Shown here in pieces: positions 6,504 through 14,984 of a stretch of DNA of 23,407 nucleotides. The position numbers were made by a program, and so were the translations under genes. The stretch's first letter is position 1. Each line of letters begins with the position of its first letter. The stretch is from Clostridiales bacterium (lineage in GTDB: Bacteria; Bacillota; Clostridia; Christensenellales; CAG-917): NCBI GenBank assembly GCA_012800805.1, contig JAAZIO010000008.1, positions 1 to 23,407 on the forward strand, read 5' to 3'. The notes below the pieces were generated by a model. The model was not told the origin of the DNA and made no database searches. It worked only from the letters and a program-made list of their open reading frames with translations.

Positions 6504-8369
6504 ATGAATTCAGGCGTAAGAAGGACCGTAATAATCGTATTTGTCGTCATATTGATTATCGTCGCGCTTATACTCAGCATGACGCTGACCAGAGCCGACG
6601 AGATTCCTTTTGACGGAACGGCGGAAAGTCTTGTCGAGCAGATGAAGGCGGGCAATATCAAAGAAATAGTAGTCTCGGGCAGCTACAGGGTAAAAGTTAC
6701 CTATATAGACGAAAACAAAAGGCCCTCGGTCTGTTATATAAACCCCATTTCGAAATTCTACGAAATTTACGATTCCATATACAACGGGGATAACGCCCCC
6801 GCGGTTAAAGCAACCCTCGTTTATACCGACCCCTCTACAATGAGCACAATGCTTTCGCTAATCATTCCGCTTGCCTCGCTCGCGGTGCTCATATTTTTCT
6901 TCCTGCTTATAGCAAAGCAGTCGGGCGGAGCCAACAGCAAAGCGTTCAACTTCGGAAAGACCAAGGCAAGCCTTGCCCAGAACGTCAAAGTGCGCTTTTC
7001 CGATGTCGCCGGCGCGGAAGAGGAAAAAGAGGAGCTTAAGGAAATCGTCGACTTTTTGAAAGATTCAAGAAAGTTCCGCGAGATGGGCGCGCGCGTGCCA
7101 AAAGGCGTGCTTTTGGTCGGCCCTCCGGGAACCGGCAAAACGCTCTTTGCCAAAGCCGTTGCGGGGGAAGCCAGCGTTCCTTTCTTTTCAATCAGCGGTT
7201 CGGACTTTGTCGAGATGTTTGTAGGCGTTGGCGCCTCAAGGGTGAGAGACCTTTTTGACCAGGCAAAGCGCAATATGCCCTGCATTATTTTCATTGACGA
7301 AATCGACGCGGTAGGCCGTCAAAGGGGCGCGGGCCTCGGCGGAGGAAACGACGAAAGAGAGCAGACGCTAAACCAGTTGCTCGTTCAAATGGACGGCTTT
7401 GACTCCAACGACGATATAATCATAATGGCGGCGACAAACCGCGCGGACATACTTGACCCCGCTCTTCTTCGCCCCGGCAGATTCGACCGTCAGATTTATG
7501 TCCACGTCCCAGACGTCAAAGGAAGAGAGGAGATTTTCAAGGTTCACTCAAGGAACAAGCCGCTTGCTCCCGAAATCAACTTCAAGTCCCTTGCGAGACT
7601 TACCGCGGGCTTTACGGGCGCAGATATCGAAAACCTGCTTAACGAGGCGGCGATTCTTGCCGCAAGAAACGGCCATAAGGTCATAAACATGGAAGACATC
7701 AGCGAGGCCTTAAACAAGGTTATCGCGGGCCCCGCGAAAAAGAGCAGGGTGGTTACCGACTTTGACAAGAGAATCACGGCTTACCACGAGGCTGGCCATG
7801 CGATTCTTGCAAAAAGGCTTAAGCATTGCGACGACGTGCACGAGGTTTCGATTATTCCAAGAGGCATGGCGGCGGGATACACGATTACCCTTCCCGAAAA
7901 CGACGACAACCACATAACATATAATAAACTGATAGACACGATAACCATGATGCTCGGCGGGAGGGCCGCGGAGGAGATAGTCATTAAAGACATTTCCACG
8001 GGAGCCTCCAACGACATTCAGCGCGCCAGCGCAATTGCAAGAAGAATGGTCACCGAGTGGGGCATGAGCAAAGAGATAGGCAATATGTATCTGGGAGCCG
8101 CCCAGGAGATATTTTTAGGCCGCGACTTCCAGACGCAGCTTAATTACTCCGACACGGTCGCCGCAAAGATTGACGCCGAGATTAAAAAAATTCTCGACGA
8201 GTGCTACGAAAGGGCTCTTAAGATACTTCACGAAAACAGGGCGATACTTGATAAAATGGTAAAGCTGCTGTTTGAAAAAGAAACGCTGCTTGAAGACGAA
8301 GTCAACGCCCTCTTTGAGGAAGCGGACGGAGAATCGGGCAATCAAGAGGCGCAAGAGCAGAAAGATTAA
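6504..8369 (+). CDS. ftsH: ATP-dependent zinc metalloprotease FtsH
   Basis: This 621-residue membrane protease degrades misassembled membrane proteins and short-lived cytoplasmic regulators as a hexamer. Two transmembrane helices (about 8-26 and 115-137) flank a small extracytoplasmic domain. The AAA+ domain carries Walker A GPPGTGKT (206-213), the pore loop MFVG (238-241), Walker B IIFIDEID (261-268) and the second region of homology with the arginine fingers, ending LLRPGRFDR (321-329). The M41 peptidase domain has the zinc motif HEAGH (428-432) and the third ligand Asp504 in STGASND. The C terminus is a short acidic, Gln-rich tail. Length and motif order are normal and nothing is missing. 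GGAGG lies seven bases before the ATG. The gene has its own promoter and is followed by a terminator-like hairpin before cysE. Confidence 0.98.
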   Translation: MNSGVRRTVIIVFVVILIIVALILSMTLTRADEIPFDGTAESLVEQMKAGNIKEIVVSGSYRVKVTYIDENKRPSVCYINPISKFYEIYDSIYNGDNAPAVKATLVYTDPSTMSTMLSLIIPLASLAVLIFFFLLIAKQSGGANSKAFNFGKTKASLAQNVKVRFSDVAGAEEEKEELKEIVDFLKDSRKFREMGARVPKGVLLVGPPGTGKTLFAKAVAGEASVPFFSISGSDFVEMFVGVGASRVRDLFDQAKRNMPCIIFIDEIDAVGRQRGAGLGGGNDEREQTLNQLLVQMDGFDSNDDIIIMAATNRADILDPALLRPGRFDRQIYVHVPDVKGREEIFKVHSRNKPLAPEINFKSLARLTAGFTGADIENLLNEAAILAARNGHKVINMEDISEALNKVIAGPAKKSRVVTDFDKRITAYHEAGHAILAKRLKHCDDVHEVSIIPRGMAAGYTITLPENDDNHITYNKLIDTITMMLGGRAAEEIVIKDISTGASNDIQRASAIARRMVTEWGMSKEIGNMYLGAAQEIFLGRDFQTQLNYSDTVAAKIDAEIKKILDECYERALKILHENRAILDKMVKLLFEKETLLEDEVNALFEEADGESGNQEAQEQKD

Positions 8370-8390
8370 TATATTGTATAAAAGGGAAAA

Positions 8391-8420
8391 ATTGCCGCAG
8401 CTAACTGCGAGTTTTTTTTC
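8391..8420 (+). terminator. Terminator-like hairpin between ftsH and cysE
   Basis: CGCAG (8396-8400) and CTGCG (8405-8409) form a 5-bp stem over a CTAA loop, then AG and a run of eight T (8412-8419). An A-run before the stem can extend the helix with the T-run. The stem is short, so termination may be partial, letting cysE-cysS be read in part from the ftsH promoter. No second promoter is evident in the 35 nt left before cysE. Confidence 0.6.
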
Positions 8421-8454
8421 TCTATTAAGAAAATCGGAATCGATAGGTATATAT

Positions 8455-9165
8455 ATGCGTAAAGAAAGCAAACTCGACCTTCAGGCGGCGCTCGAGAAAG
8501 ACCCCGCCGCCACAAGCAAATTTTTAATCAAGCATACATACAGCGGGTTTATCGCGCTGAAGCGCCACAGGCTTGCCCACAGGCTGTATCTTAAAGGCTT
8601 CCACACGCTCGCAATGCTTATCGCCTATCGCACTAAGCGAAAGACAGGCATCGAAATTCACCCCGCCGCTAAAATCGGCTCAGGGGTGTTTATCGACCAC
8701 GGCGCGGGCGTGGTTATAGGCGAGACCGCTGAAGTGGGAAACAATGTCGTAATCTATCAGGGCGTAACGCTTGGCGGAACGGGAAAGGATACCGGCAAGC
8801 GACACCCGACGATTGAAGACGACGTCATGATATCCGCAGGCGCAAAAGTGCTTGGCCCCGTGAGAATCGGCAGGGGCTCCAAAATCGGCGCGGGAAGCGT
8901 TGTGATAAAAGATGTTCCGCCGTATTCCACGGTTGTTGGCGTGCCCGGCAGAATAGTTAAGCAAAACGGCGCAAGGGTAGCCGACCTCAACCAGATTCTG
9001 CTCCCAGACCCCATAATGGAAGAGTTTAAGCGCATAAACGCAAGGCTTTTCGAGCTTGAAAAGAGGCTTGGCGTTCAAAGCTGCAGATACTCTCTTACGG
9101 TCGACGAGGCAAACGTAAAGATTGAAACCAACGAAAAAACCGAAACGGATACCAAAGGGGAATAG
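8455..9165 (+). CDS. cysE: Serine O-acetyltransferase CysE
   Basis: It makes O-acetylserine from L-serine and acetyl-CoA, the entry step of cysteine synthesis. The ATG at 8455 gives 236 residues and aligns with the usual start of short Firmicutes CysE, with 'ALEKDPAA' near residue 12. The open frame extends back into ftsH, but that part has no CysE character. After a helical N-terminal domain comes the left-handed beta-helix of hexapeptide repeats from about residue 65: [25 protein letters not shown] (catalytic His-Asp region) and [10 protein letters not shown] followed by KRHPTI, which bind serine and acetyl-CoA. The C terminus has an extra charged tail. The Shine-Dalgarno is weak (ATAGG). 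cysS begins 2 nt after the stop, so the two are an operon, as in B. subtilis. No T-box sequence is visible upstream. Confidence 0.93.
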   Translation: MRKESKLDLQAALEKDPAATSKFLIKHTYSGFIALKRHRLAHRLYLKGFHTLAMLIAYRTKRKTGIEIHPAAKIGSGVFIDHGAGVVIGETAEVGNNVVIYQGVTLGGTGKDTGKRHPTIEDDVMISAGAKVLGPVRIGRGSKIGAGSVVIKDVPPYSTVVGVPGRIVKQNGARVADLNQILLPDPIMEEFKRINARLFELEKRLGVQSCRYSLTVDEANVKIETNEKTETDTKGE

Positions 9166-9167
9166 AG

Positions 9168-10556
9168 ATGATAAAACTTTACAATTCCTTATCGGGTAAA
9201 AAAGAGGAATTCAGACCGCTTGAAGAAGGAAAGGTAAAAATGTACGCATGCGGAATCACCGTGTCGGGTGACGCTCATGTGGGTCACGCTTATCAGGCTC
9301 TCATATACGACATAGTGAGAAAGGTGTTTGAAAAGGCGGGATACGATGTGACATACGCCCGCAACTACACCGACGTCGACGATAAAATAATAGCCAAGGC
9401 AAATCAGCTAGGCGTTCCCGCCGACCGCTACGCCGCGGAGATGATAGTAAAGACAAACGCCATAATGCGCGAGCTTGAAATTGACGAGCCCACGATATGG
9501 CTAAAAGCCACGGAAAACATTGACGGCATTATAGAGTTTACGAAAAAACTTATTGAAAAAGGACACGCCTACGCTACGGAAAACGGCGATGTCTATTTTT
9601 CGGTTGACAGTTTCCCCGAATACGGCAAACTTTCAAAAAGAAACCTTGAGGACGCAATCGCGGGCGTCAGGAAAGAAACGGAAAAATCCAAGCGCAACCC
9701 GCTTGACTTTGCCCTTTGGAAATCGGCAAAGGAGGGCGAGATTTCGTGGAGCTCTCCCTGGGGCGAGGGCAGGCCAGGCTGGCACATAGAGTGCTCAACC
9801 ATGAACTTTGCCGCGTTCGGCGAGCAGATAGACATCCACGGCGGCGGCCGCGACCTTATCTTCCCCCACCATGAAAACGAAATAGCCCAAACCGAGGCTC
9901 TTACGGGAAAACAGTTCGCAAAGTACTGGATGCACAACGGGCTTATAAAAGTCAACGGGCAGAAAATGAGCAAGTCGCTTGGCAATACCTTAAACTTAAG
10001 GGATTTGCTTGACAAGTTCTCGCCCGAAACGATTAAGCTGGCGCTTCTTTCCACCAATTACCGCGGAGACATAAACATTACGGACAATCTCTTTAGCGAC
10101 GCCGAAAAACACATGACGGACTTTTACAGGGTGCTTCAAAAAGCGGAAGCTTTCGGCAAAGTTGAGCCCGCCGAGGATATAGAGGAGGAGTTCGACCGAG
10201 CCATGCAAGACGATTTCAACACGGCGCTTGCTCTTGGCAACCTCTTTGGATACTTTAAAAAGGCGCGCGCCCTGCTTGACAAGGGAGATGTCGAAGGCGC
10301 AAGGATATGCGAGGCAATAAAGAGAGCGTATTCCATGCTCGGGCTGTTTAAAAAGTCGCCTAAGGAATTTCTTAAAAAGATAGAGGAAAAGAACTCGGTT
10401 GAAATTCCCATGGAAATCATGGAGCTTGTCGAAAAGAGGGCTCAGTTTAAAAAGGAGAGAAACTTCGCCGCGGCGGATGAAATCCGCAACCAAATCGAAA
10501 ACATGGGCTACAGCGTAATGGATACAAAGGACGGCCCAGTGGTTAGCAAAAAATAA
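9168..10556 (+). CDS. cysS: Cysteinyl-tRNA synthetase
   Basis: This class I synthetase charges tRNA-Cys with cysteine in the cytoplasm. It has 462 residues, as expected for the family. The HIGH-type ATP motif is AHVGHA (36-41), the KMSKS loop is intact at 266-270 (KMSKSLGN), and the zinc that selects cysteine is held by Cys28, Cys209 (WHIECST), His234 and Glu238 (FPHHENE). The C-terminal helical anticodon-binding region ends in the usual ERNFAAADEIRNQ piece (around 435-447). Around the HIGH motif the usual 'CGPTVYDYAHIGNAR' reads CGITVSGDAHVGHAYQ, a variant core that keeps the catalytic residues. GGGGA precedes the ATG, and it starts 2 nt after cysE, linking cysteine supply to its use in translation. 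Confidence 0.97.
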   Translation: MIKLYNSLSGKKEEFRPLEEGKVKMYACGITVSGDAHVGHAYQALIYDIVRKVFEKAGYDVTYARNYTDVDDKIIAKANQLGVPADRYAAEMIVKTNAIMRELEIDEPTIWLKATENIDGIIEFTKKLIEKGHAYATENGDVYFSVDSFPEYGKLSKRNLEDAIAGVRKETEKSKRNPLDFALWKSAKEGEISWSSPWGEGRPGWHIECSTMNFAAFGEQIDIHGGGRDLIFPHHENEIAQTEALTGKQFAKYWMHNGLIKVNGQKMSKSLGNTLNLRDLLDKFSPETIKLALLSTNYRGDINITDNLFSDAEKHMTDFYRVLQKAEAFGKVEPAEDIEEEFDRAMQDDFNTALALGNLFGYFKKARALLDKGDVEGARICEAIKRAYSMLGLFKKSPKEFLKKIEEKNSVEIPMEIMELVEKRAQFKKERNFAAADEIRNQIENMGYSVMDTKDGPVVSKK

Positions 10557-10568
10557 TCGGGAGGAGTT

Positions 10569-11879
10569 ATGAAAGGAAAAGTTGTTGTCGCCGGCGCGGG
10601 TCTTGGCGGTCTTTTTGCCGCCGAGCTTTTGGGAAAGGCCGGTTGCGAAGTGACGGTATACGAAAGAGCCAAAGACCTTGACAGCATGCGCTACGACTGG
10701 CACGACGACGTTGCCGCAAACTCGCTTGAGTCGCTCGGCCTAGAAATGCCAAAAGAAAGTTGGAAAAAGGCTGACTTCACATTCGTGTCGCCCTACGAAG
10801 GCGCGATGATGGATGTAACCATTGAGGACGAAAGCAAAAAAGACATATCGGTTGAAAGAAGGCCGCTTAACAAAATGCTCTACGACAGAGCCGCAAAATA
10901 CGCAAATATCGTCTTTGACGCAAACGTCGAAGGTCCCATTTTTGAAAACGGAAAGGTTTCGGGCATAATCATAAACGGAAAAGAGGAAAGGGCTGACCTT
11001 GTTATCGACAGCACCGGCGTTGAATCCCCCTTAAGGGAAAAGGTGGGCCTTGGCGACGCCGCCGTAGCGGACCCCAAAACCGTGTTTTACGCCTACCGCG
11101 CGTTTTACAAGCGCAATCCCGAAGCGGAAATCCCCAAGAAAAAGTCAAAGGTATATATGAAGCACCTCGGCGAGGACGGATTATCCTGGTGCATCTGCGA
11201 CCATAACCCCGACCTTGTCAATGTGCTTGTCGGAAGGGTGGTAAACCTTTCGGAAGAGCAGCTAAAGCGTGCCCTTGACGATTTAAAGAAGCTTAACCCC
11301 GTGCTGACGGACGAGATAAAGCGAGGCGGAATGGTTTGCAAAATCCCCGTGCGCTACCCCCTTACCAAAATGGTAACCGACGGCTACGCCGCAATCGGCG
11401 ACTGCGCTTTCATGACCATCCCCATGCTGGGTTCAGGAATCGTAAGCTCGCTTAAGGCGGCAAAACTTCTTGCCGAAGCGGTGATAAACGCAAAGGACGC
11501 CTCAAAGGAGGAGCTGTATACATATCAGGTAAAGGTATTTAACGATTTCGGCGCCGAGCACTGCGCCGTTGACACCTTAAAGCGCTTTTTGCTCTCTTGC
11601 ACGCCCGACGAAATCACATTCTTGTTTGGAAGCGGAGTTTTGTCCGAAGCCGACCTTCAGTCCGCTAGCGGCGGCGGCACGGTAAAGATGACTCCGTCCG
11701 CGCTCATTGAAAAACTGAAAGCGGGAAGAAAGAATCTTCCTTTCCTTATAAGGCTTGCGGGCGCCGTGTCGCGCTCTGAAAAAGCTTCAAAGACCGCAAA
11801 GAAGATACCCTCTCGTTACGATGAGGCAAAAATCGAGAAGTGGTCGAGAAAACTTGAAAAACTCGTAAACGGCCTTTAA
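10569..11879 (+). CDS. FAD-dependent oxidoreductase, geranylgeranyl-reductase-like, substrate unknown
   Basis: This 436-residue protein opens with a dinucleotide-binding Rossmann motif, VVVAGAGLGG (5-14), ending in the acidic TVYERA (29-34) that holds the FAD ribose. A second FAD contact region (DLVIDSTG, 143-150) and the GD motif with the following loop (AAIGDCAFMTIPMLGSGI, 274-291, then SSLKAAKLLAEAV) are typical of group A flavoprotein monooxygenases and FixC / geranylgeranyl reductases. The central substrate domain (about 165-260) and the last 100 residues, which are rich in Lys and Ser, show no family signature I recognise. Relatives reduce isoprenoid double bonds or hydroxylate aromatics, and neither can be chosen here. 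It sits 12 nt after cysS with a strong GGAGGAG site, so it is probably co-transcribed with cysE-cysS, and it lies just before purE. The protein shows no membrane segment. Confidence 0.8.
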   Translation: MKGKVVVAGAGLGGLFAAELLGKAGCEVTVYERAKDLDSMRYDWHDDVAANSLESLGLEMPKESWKKADFTFVSPYEGAMMDVTIEDESKKDISVERRPLNKMLYDRAAKYANIVFDANVEGPIFENGKVSGIIINGKEERADLVIDSTGVESPLREKVGLGDAAVADPKTVFYAYRAFYKRNPEAEIPKKKSKVYMKHLGEDGLSWCICDHNPDLVNVLVGRVVNLSEEQLKRALDDLKKLNPVLTDEIKRGGMVCKIPVRYPLTKMVTDGYAAIGDCAFMTIPMLGSGIVSSLKAAKLLAEAVINAKDASKEELYTYQVKVFNDFGAEHCAVDTLKRFLLSCTPDEITFLFGSGVLSEADLQSASGGGTVKMTPSALIEKLKAGRKNLPFLIRLAGAVSRSEKASKTAKKIPSRYDEAKIEKWSRKLEKLVNGL

Positions 11880-11884
11880 AACGC

Positions 11885-11913
11885 TTTACGGAAATGCTAA
11901 AATTTGCTATAGT
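11885..11913 (+). promoter_or_regulatory. Candidate sigma-A promoter of the purine operon
   Basis: TTTACG (11885-11890) and TATAGT (11908-11913) are 17 bp apart, four and five matches to the consensus hexamers. The predicted start near 11920 leaves a leader of about 30 nt before purE, too short for a purine riboswitch. GAAGGAGAGG just before the ATG is a strong ribosome binding site. Confidence 0.55.
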
Positions 11914-11948
11914 AAAAGGGCACTAAAGCTTAACTTGAAGGAGAGGCT

Positions 11949-12431
11949 ATGGCTAAAGTTGGCATTGTCATGGGTAGCAAGTCTGACTTTGACGTGGCAA
12001 GACCCGCGGTCGAAATCCTTAAGAAATTCGGTGTAGAAACCGAAGTCAGGGTAATTTCGGCCCACCGCACGCCCGACGAAGCGCACGCTTACGCAAAGAG
12101 CGCAAGAGAGCGAAAAATCGACGCGATAATAGCGGTTGCGGGAAAAGCCGCGCATCTTGGAGGGGTGCTTGCCGCCTACACCACATTACCCGTAATAGGG
12201 TTGCCCGTGCAAACCTCTATGATGGGAGGCCTCGACAGCCTGCTGTCGATAGTGCAGATGCCCGCGGGGGTGCCCGTTGCGACCGTAGGGGTCAATGCGG
12301 GGTTGAACGCGGGGCTGCTTGCGCTCCAAATCCTCGCCGTGAGGGATGAGAGTATCCAAAAGGGACTTGAGGACTATAAGAGCGCCTTGGCGGAACAAGT
12401 AATAAACGACGATAAAACTCTGTCGCTATAG
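11949..12431 (+). CDS. purE: N5-carboxyaminoimidazole ribonucleotide mutase PurE
   Basis: This 160-residue cytoplasmic enzyme forms CAIR (4-carboxy-AIR), the step before SAICAR synthesis. Signature pieces are GSKSD (9-13), ISAHRTP (36-42, containing the catalytic His39) and the AAHL motif (67-70), followed by TTLPVIGLPV and the MPAGVPVATV loop (104-113). The AAHL class-I pattern points to the mutase that uses N5-CAIR made by PurK; no purK is in the window. Two positions differ from the usual AGGAAHLPG (here AGKAAHLGG). It is the first gene of the pur cluster, but its stop codon lies inside the loop of a terminator-like hairpin, so much of its message may stop there. Confidence 0.96.
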   Translation: MAKVGIVMGSKSDFDVARPAVEILKKFGVETEVRVISAHRTPDEAHAYAKSARERKIDAIIAVAGKAAHLGGVLAAYTTLPVIGLPVQTSMMGGLDSLLSIVQMPAGVPVATVGVNAGLNAGLLALQILAVRDESIQKGLEDYKSALAEQVINDDKTLSL

Positions 12432-12446
12432 GCGGCGGAGTTTTTT
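12414..12446 (+). terminator. Terminator-like hairpin overlapping the purE stop codon
   Basis: AAAACTC-T-GTCGC (12414-12426) pairs with GCGGC-G-GAGTTTT (12432-12444), 13 pairs including two G-U wobbles, over a 5-base loop that contains part of the TAG stop. A run of six T follows (12441-12446). Ribosomes ending purE would cover the stem, so termination may respond to purE translation. Confidence 0.75.
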
Positions 12447-12461
12447 GTTTGCATTCTCAAC

Positions 12462-12490
12462 TAAAGCGCTGACGGCGCTTTATCCTTTTT
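12462..12490 (+). terminator. Second terminator-like hairpin upstream of purF
   Basis: TAAAGCGC (12462-12469) pairs with GCGCTTTA (12475-12482) over a TGACG loop, then TCC and five T. It lies 16 nt past the first hairpin and about 30 nt before purF. I see no clear promoter for purF in the 89-nt gap, so the pair may act as an attenuator between purE and the rest of the operon. Confidence 0.6.
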
Positions 12491-12520
12491 AAAAAACCCA
12501 CAGACAAAAACGGAGAGAAT

Positions 12521-13951
12521 ATGTATCTTTGCGATTCAAAACTTCCATTTGACAGCTTCAAAGAAGAGTGCGGAGTGTTCGGCATCTATTCGCCCGACAT
12601 CTATCCCATAGCCAACAGCGTCTATTACGGTCTATTCGCTCTTCAGCACAGAGGCCAAGAGAGCTGCGGCATAGCGGTCGGCTCGGGGAACAAAATCGAG
12701 TATTACAAAAATCTCGGCCTGGTTCCCGAAGTTTTCTCAAACGGGGCGCTCTCGCTGCTTCCCGAGGGAAACGTCGCGATAGGCCATGTCAGATACTCAA
12801 CCACGGGCTCCAACCATCAGATAAACTCCCAGCCGATATTCTGCATGGGCAAGCGGGGCAGAATGGCGCTTTCCCATAACGGCAACCTTGTCAATGCCCG
12901 CCAGCTTAGAAAAGAGCTTATCAAACAAAACGCAGTTTTCCAGACCGCCCTCGACAGCGAGGTCATAATGCTTCTTATCAACCACTATGCCGAAAACGAT
13001 ATAGTGGAGGGTGTGCTTGAGGCTTGCAAAAGCCTGCGCGGCTCTTACTCTTTCGTTCTCATAGCCGGAGGAAAGCTTATTGCAGTAAGAGACCCCTACG
13101 GCATCCGTCCGCTGTGCTTTGGAACGCTGGGAAACAAATATGTAGTGGCCAGCGAATCCGTGGCTTTGGACGCGGTCGGGGCCAGCTATGTAAGAGACAT
13201 CGAAGCGGGCGAAGTGCTGGTTTTTGACGGCACGGGCATAGAGTTTTACCGAATCGACCTTCCCGTTGAAAGAAAGGCGCACTGCATATTTGAGCATGTA
13301 TACTTTGCCCGTCCCGACAGCGAGCTTGACGGCGTAAGCGTTTACGAGGCAAGAAAGCTCTCGGGCAAAATCCTTGCCGAGCACTACCCCGTGGAGGCCG
13401 ACCTTGTCAGCGGCGTTCCCGATTCGGCCGTGGTGGCCGCAAGAGGATACAGCGAGGCGTCGGGCATTCCCTACGGCGAGGCGCTAACAAAAAACCGCTA
13501 TGTGGGAAGAACTTTTATTCAGCCCGAGCAGCAGCTTAGAGAGAGCACGGTAAAGATAAAACTTAACGTCCTTAGGGCAAACGTTTGCGGAAAGAGGCTT
13601 GTTTTGATAGACGACAGCATAGTCCGCGGCACGACATCCAAAAAAATAGTCCAGATGCTAAAAGACGCGGGGGCAAAAGAGGTGCATCTTAGAATAAGCT
13701 CACCGATAGTAAAGCACCCCTGTTACTTCGGCATAGACACCAACACATACGGCCAGCTTGTGGGAGCTTTCAGAACGGAGGAGGAAATCTGCAAGTTCAT
13801 AGGCGCGGATTCTTTGAAGTTCCTTACAATAGACGAGCTTCTTGAAACCGTAAACGGAAACGAAAGGGAATACTGCCTTGCCTGCTTTAACGGAGACTAT
13901 CCCTATAGCGTGGACGATATTCAAAACGAAAAATACATATTTGAAAAATAA
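12521..13951 (+). CDS. purF: Amidophosphoribosyltransferase PurF
   Basis: It catalyses the first committed purine step, PRPP plus glutamine to phosphoribosylamine. In this 476-residue protein a 16-residue propeptide precedes Cys17 (EECGVFGI), the N-terminal nucleophile exposed by self-cleavage. The Ntn-hydrolase glutaminase domain (17-250) shows LQHRGQES (41-48), GHVRYSTTG (88-96) and LSHNGNLVNA (117-126). The phosphoribosyltransferase domain has the PRPP loop VLIDDSIVRGTT (361-372). Cys255, Cys401, Cys452 and Cys455 match the [4Fe-4S] ligands of the Bacillus-type enzyme, so it should be oxygen sensitive and feedback-controlled by purine nucleotides. GGAGAG lies five bases before the ATG. purM starts 10 nt after its stop. 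Confidence 0.98.
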   Translation: MYLCDSKLPFDSFKEECGVFGIYSPDIYPIANSVYYGLFALQHRGQESCGIAVGSGNKIEYYKNLGLVPEVFSNGALSLLPEGNVAIGHVRYSTTGSNHQINSQPIFCMGKRGRMALSHNGNLVNARQLRKELIKQNAVFQTALDSEVIMLLINHYAENDIVEGVLEACKSLRGSYSFVLIAGGKLIAVRDPYGIRPLCFGTLGNKYVVASESVALDAVGASYVRDIEAGEVLVFDGTGIEFYRIDLPVERKAHCIFEHVYFARPDSELDGVSVYEARKLSGKILAEHYPVEADLVSGVPDSAVVAARGYSEASGIPYGEALTKNRYVGRTFIQPEQQLRESTVKIKLNVLRANVCGKRLVLIDDSIVRGTTSKKIVQMLKDAGAKEVHLRISSPIVKHPCYFGIDTNTYGQLVGAFRTEEEICKFIGADSLKFLTIDELLETVNGNEREYCLACFNGDYPYSVDDIQNEKYIFEK

Positions 13952-13961
13952 AGGAGATAAA

Positions 13962-14984
13962 ATGGCGATTACCTACAGCGACAGCGGCGTAGACGTTGAA
14001 AGAGGCTACAAAGCCGTGGAATTGATGAAAGAGCATGTAAGGAAGACTTACGACAAGAATGTAATCGGCGACCTCGGCTCGTTCGGCGGATTTTATTCCA
14101 TAGCGGACGATAAGAGCGAAGAACCCGTCCTTGTCGCGGGCTGCGACGGGGTAGGCACCAAGCTAAAATACGCTTTCGTTTTGGACCGCCACGACACCAT
14201 AGGCATAGACGCGGTCGCGATGTGCGTCAACGATATCGTCTGTCAGGGCGCCCGTCCCCTGTTTTTCCTTGATTATTTTGCGACGGGAAAATTAAGGCCT
14301 GAAGTGACGGCGCTTGTGGTAAAGGGCGTCGCGGAGGGCTGCCTTCAGGCAGGCTGCGCGCTTCTTGGCGGCGAAACCGCGGAAATGCCTGGTTTTTATC
14401 CCGATAACGAATACGACCTCGCGGGCTTTGCCGTGGGCATAGTGGGAAAGAAAGACGCGATATCGGGCAGCGACATAGTGGAAGGCGACGCTCTTATAGG
14501 TCTTGCCTCTTCGGGAATCCACTCAAACGGCTACTCGCTTGTAAGGAAACTTTTCGGTGAAGACAAGAACGAGCTGCTTAAGTATAACGAAAGGCTAGGC
14601 TGTTCACTTGCGGACGCTGTCTTAAAGCCCACAAGGATTTATGTAAAGAGCATACTCTCCCTTATGAAAGAGGTTAAGGTAAAGGGCATAGCTCATATCA
14701 CTGGCGGCGGATTTATTGAAAACATACCTAGAATCTTCCCTGAAGGTATAGGCTGCGAAATAGACACGAAAAGCTACCCCATGCCCGAGCTTTTCAAAAT
14801 GCTTAAAGAGCTCTCGGGCCTTGACGACGCCCACTTGTATAACACTTTCAATATGGGCATAGGCATGGTGGTTGCCTTGTCTTCAAGCGACGTCAATAAG
14901 GCGCTCGCCTGTCTTGAAAGATGCGGCGAGAAGGCATTCGTAATAGGAAAAACCGTCAAAGGCAAAGGGGTGGAGCTGAAGTGA
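13962..14984 (+). CDS. purM: Phosphoribosylformylglycinamidine cyclo-ligase (AIR synthetase) PurM
   Basis: It closes the imidazole ring, turning FGAM and ATP into AIR. The start at 13962 follows AAAGGAG by six bases and gives the expected 340 residues; the open frame continues back into purF but carries no PurM sequence there. Markers are DLGSFGGFY (37-45), VAGCDGVGTKLK (58-69, ATP/phosphate loop), MCVNDIVCQGARPLFFLDY (87-105), LLGGETAEMPG (around 142-152) and ITGGGFIENIPR (around 246-257). The fold is shared with the FGAM synthase domains of PurL. The last four bases overlap the purN start (GTGA), so purN is probably translated by coupled ribosomes. Confidence 0.97.
   Translation: MAITYSDSGVDVERGYKAVELMKEHVRKTYDKNVIGDLGSFGGFYSIADDKSEEPVLVAGCDGVGTKLKYAFVLDRHDTIGIDAVAMCVNDIVCQGARPLFFLDYFATGKLRPEVTALVVKGVAEGCLQAGCALLGGETAEMPGFYPDNEYDLAGFAVGIVGKKDAISGSDIVEGDALIGLASSGIHSNGYSLVRKLFGEDKNELLKYNERLGCSLADAVLKPTRIYVKSILSLMKEVKVKGIAHITGGGFIENIPRIFPEGIGCEIDTKSYPMPELFKMLKELSGLDDAHLYNTFNMGIGMVVALSSSDVNKALACLERCGEKAFVIGKTVKGKGVELK

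Noticed and set aside
8272..8454. Upstream extension of cysE into the end of ftsH
   Set aside because: The added residues are Lys/Arg-rich and unlike CysE, they pass through the terminator-like stem, and the ATG at 8455 matches the family start.
9996..10703. A 235-codon minus-strand frame opposite the end of cysS
   Set aside because: It is antisense to the KMSKS and anticodon-binding parts of CysRS and the start of the flavoprotein; it has no recognisable domain or ribosome binding site.
11880..11948. Possible purine riboswitch or PurR box before purE
   Set aside because: The gap is 69 nt with a promoter inside it, leaving about 30 nt of leader; no purine-aptamer core or paired PurR-box sequence could be seen.
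12797..13384. A 195-codon minus-strand frame opposite purF
   Set aside because: It is the reverse-frame shadow of the conserved glutaminase domain of PurF, without any initiation signal.
13878..13961. Upstream extension of purM into purF
   Set aside because: The added residues do not resemble PurM; ATG 13962 has an AAAGGAG site and gives the normal length.
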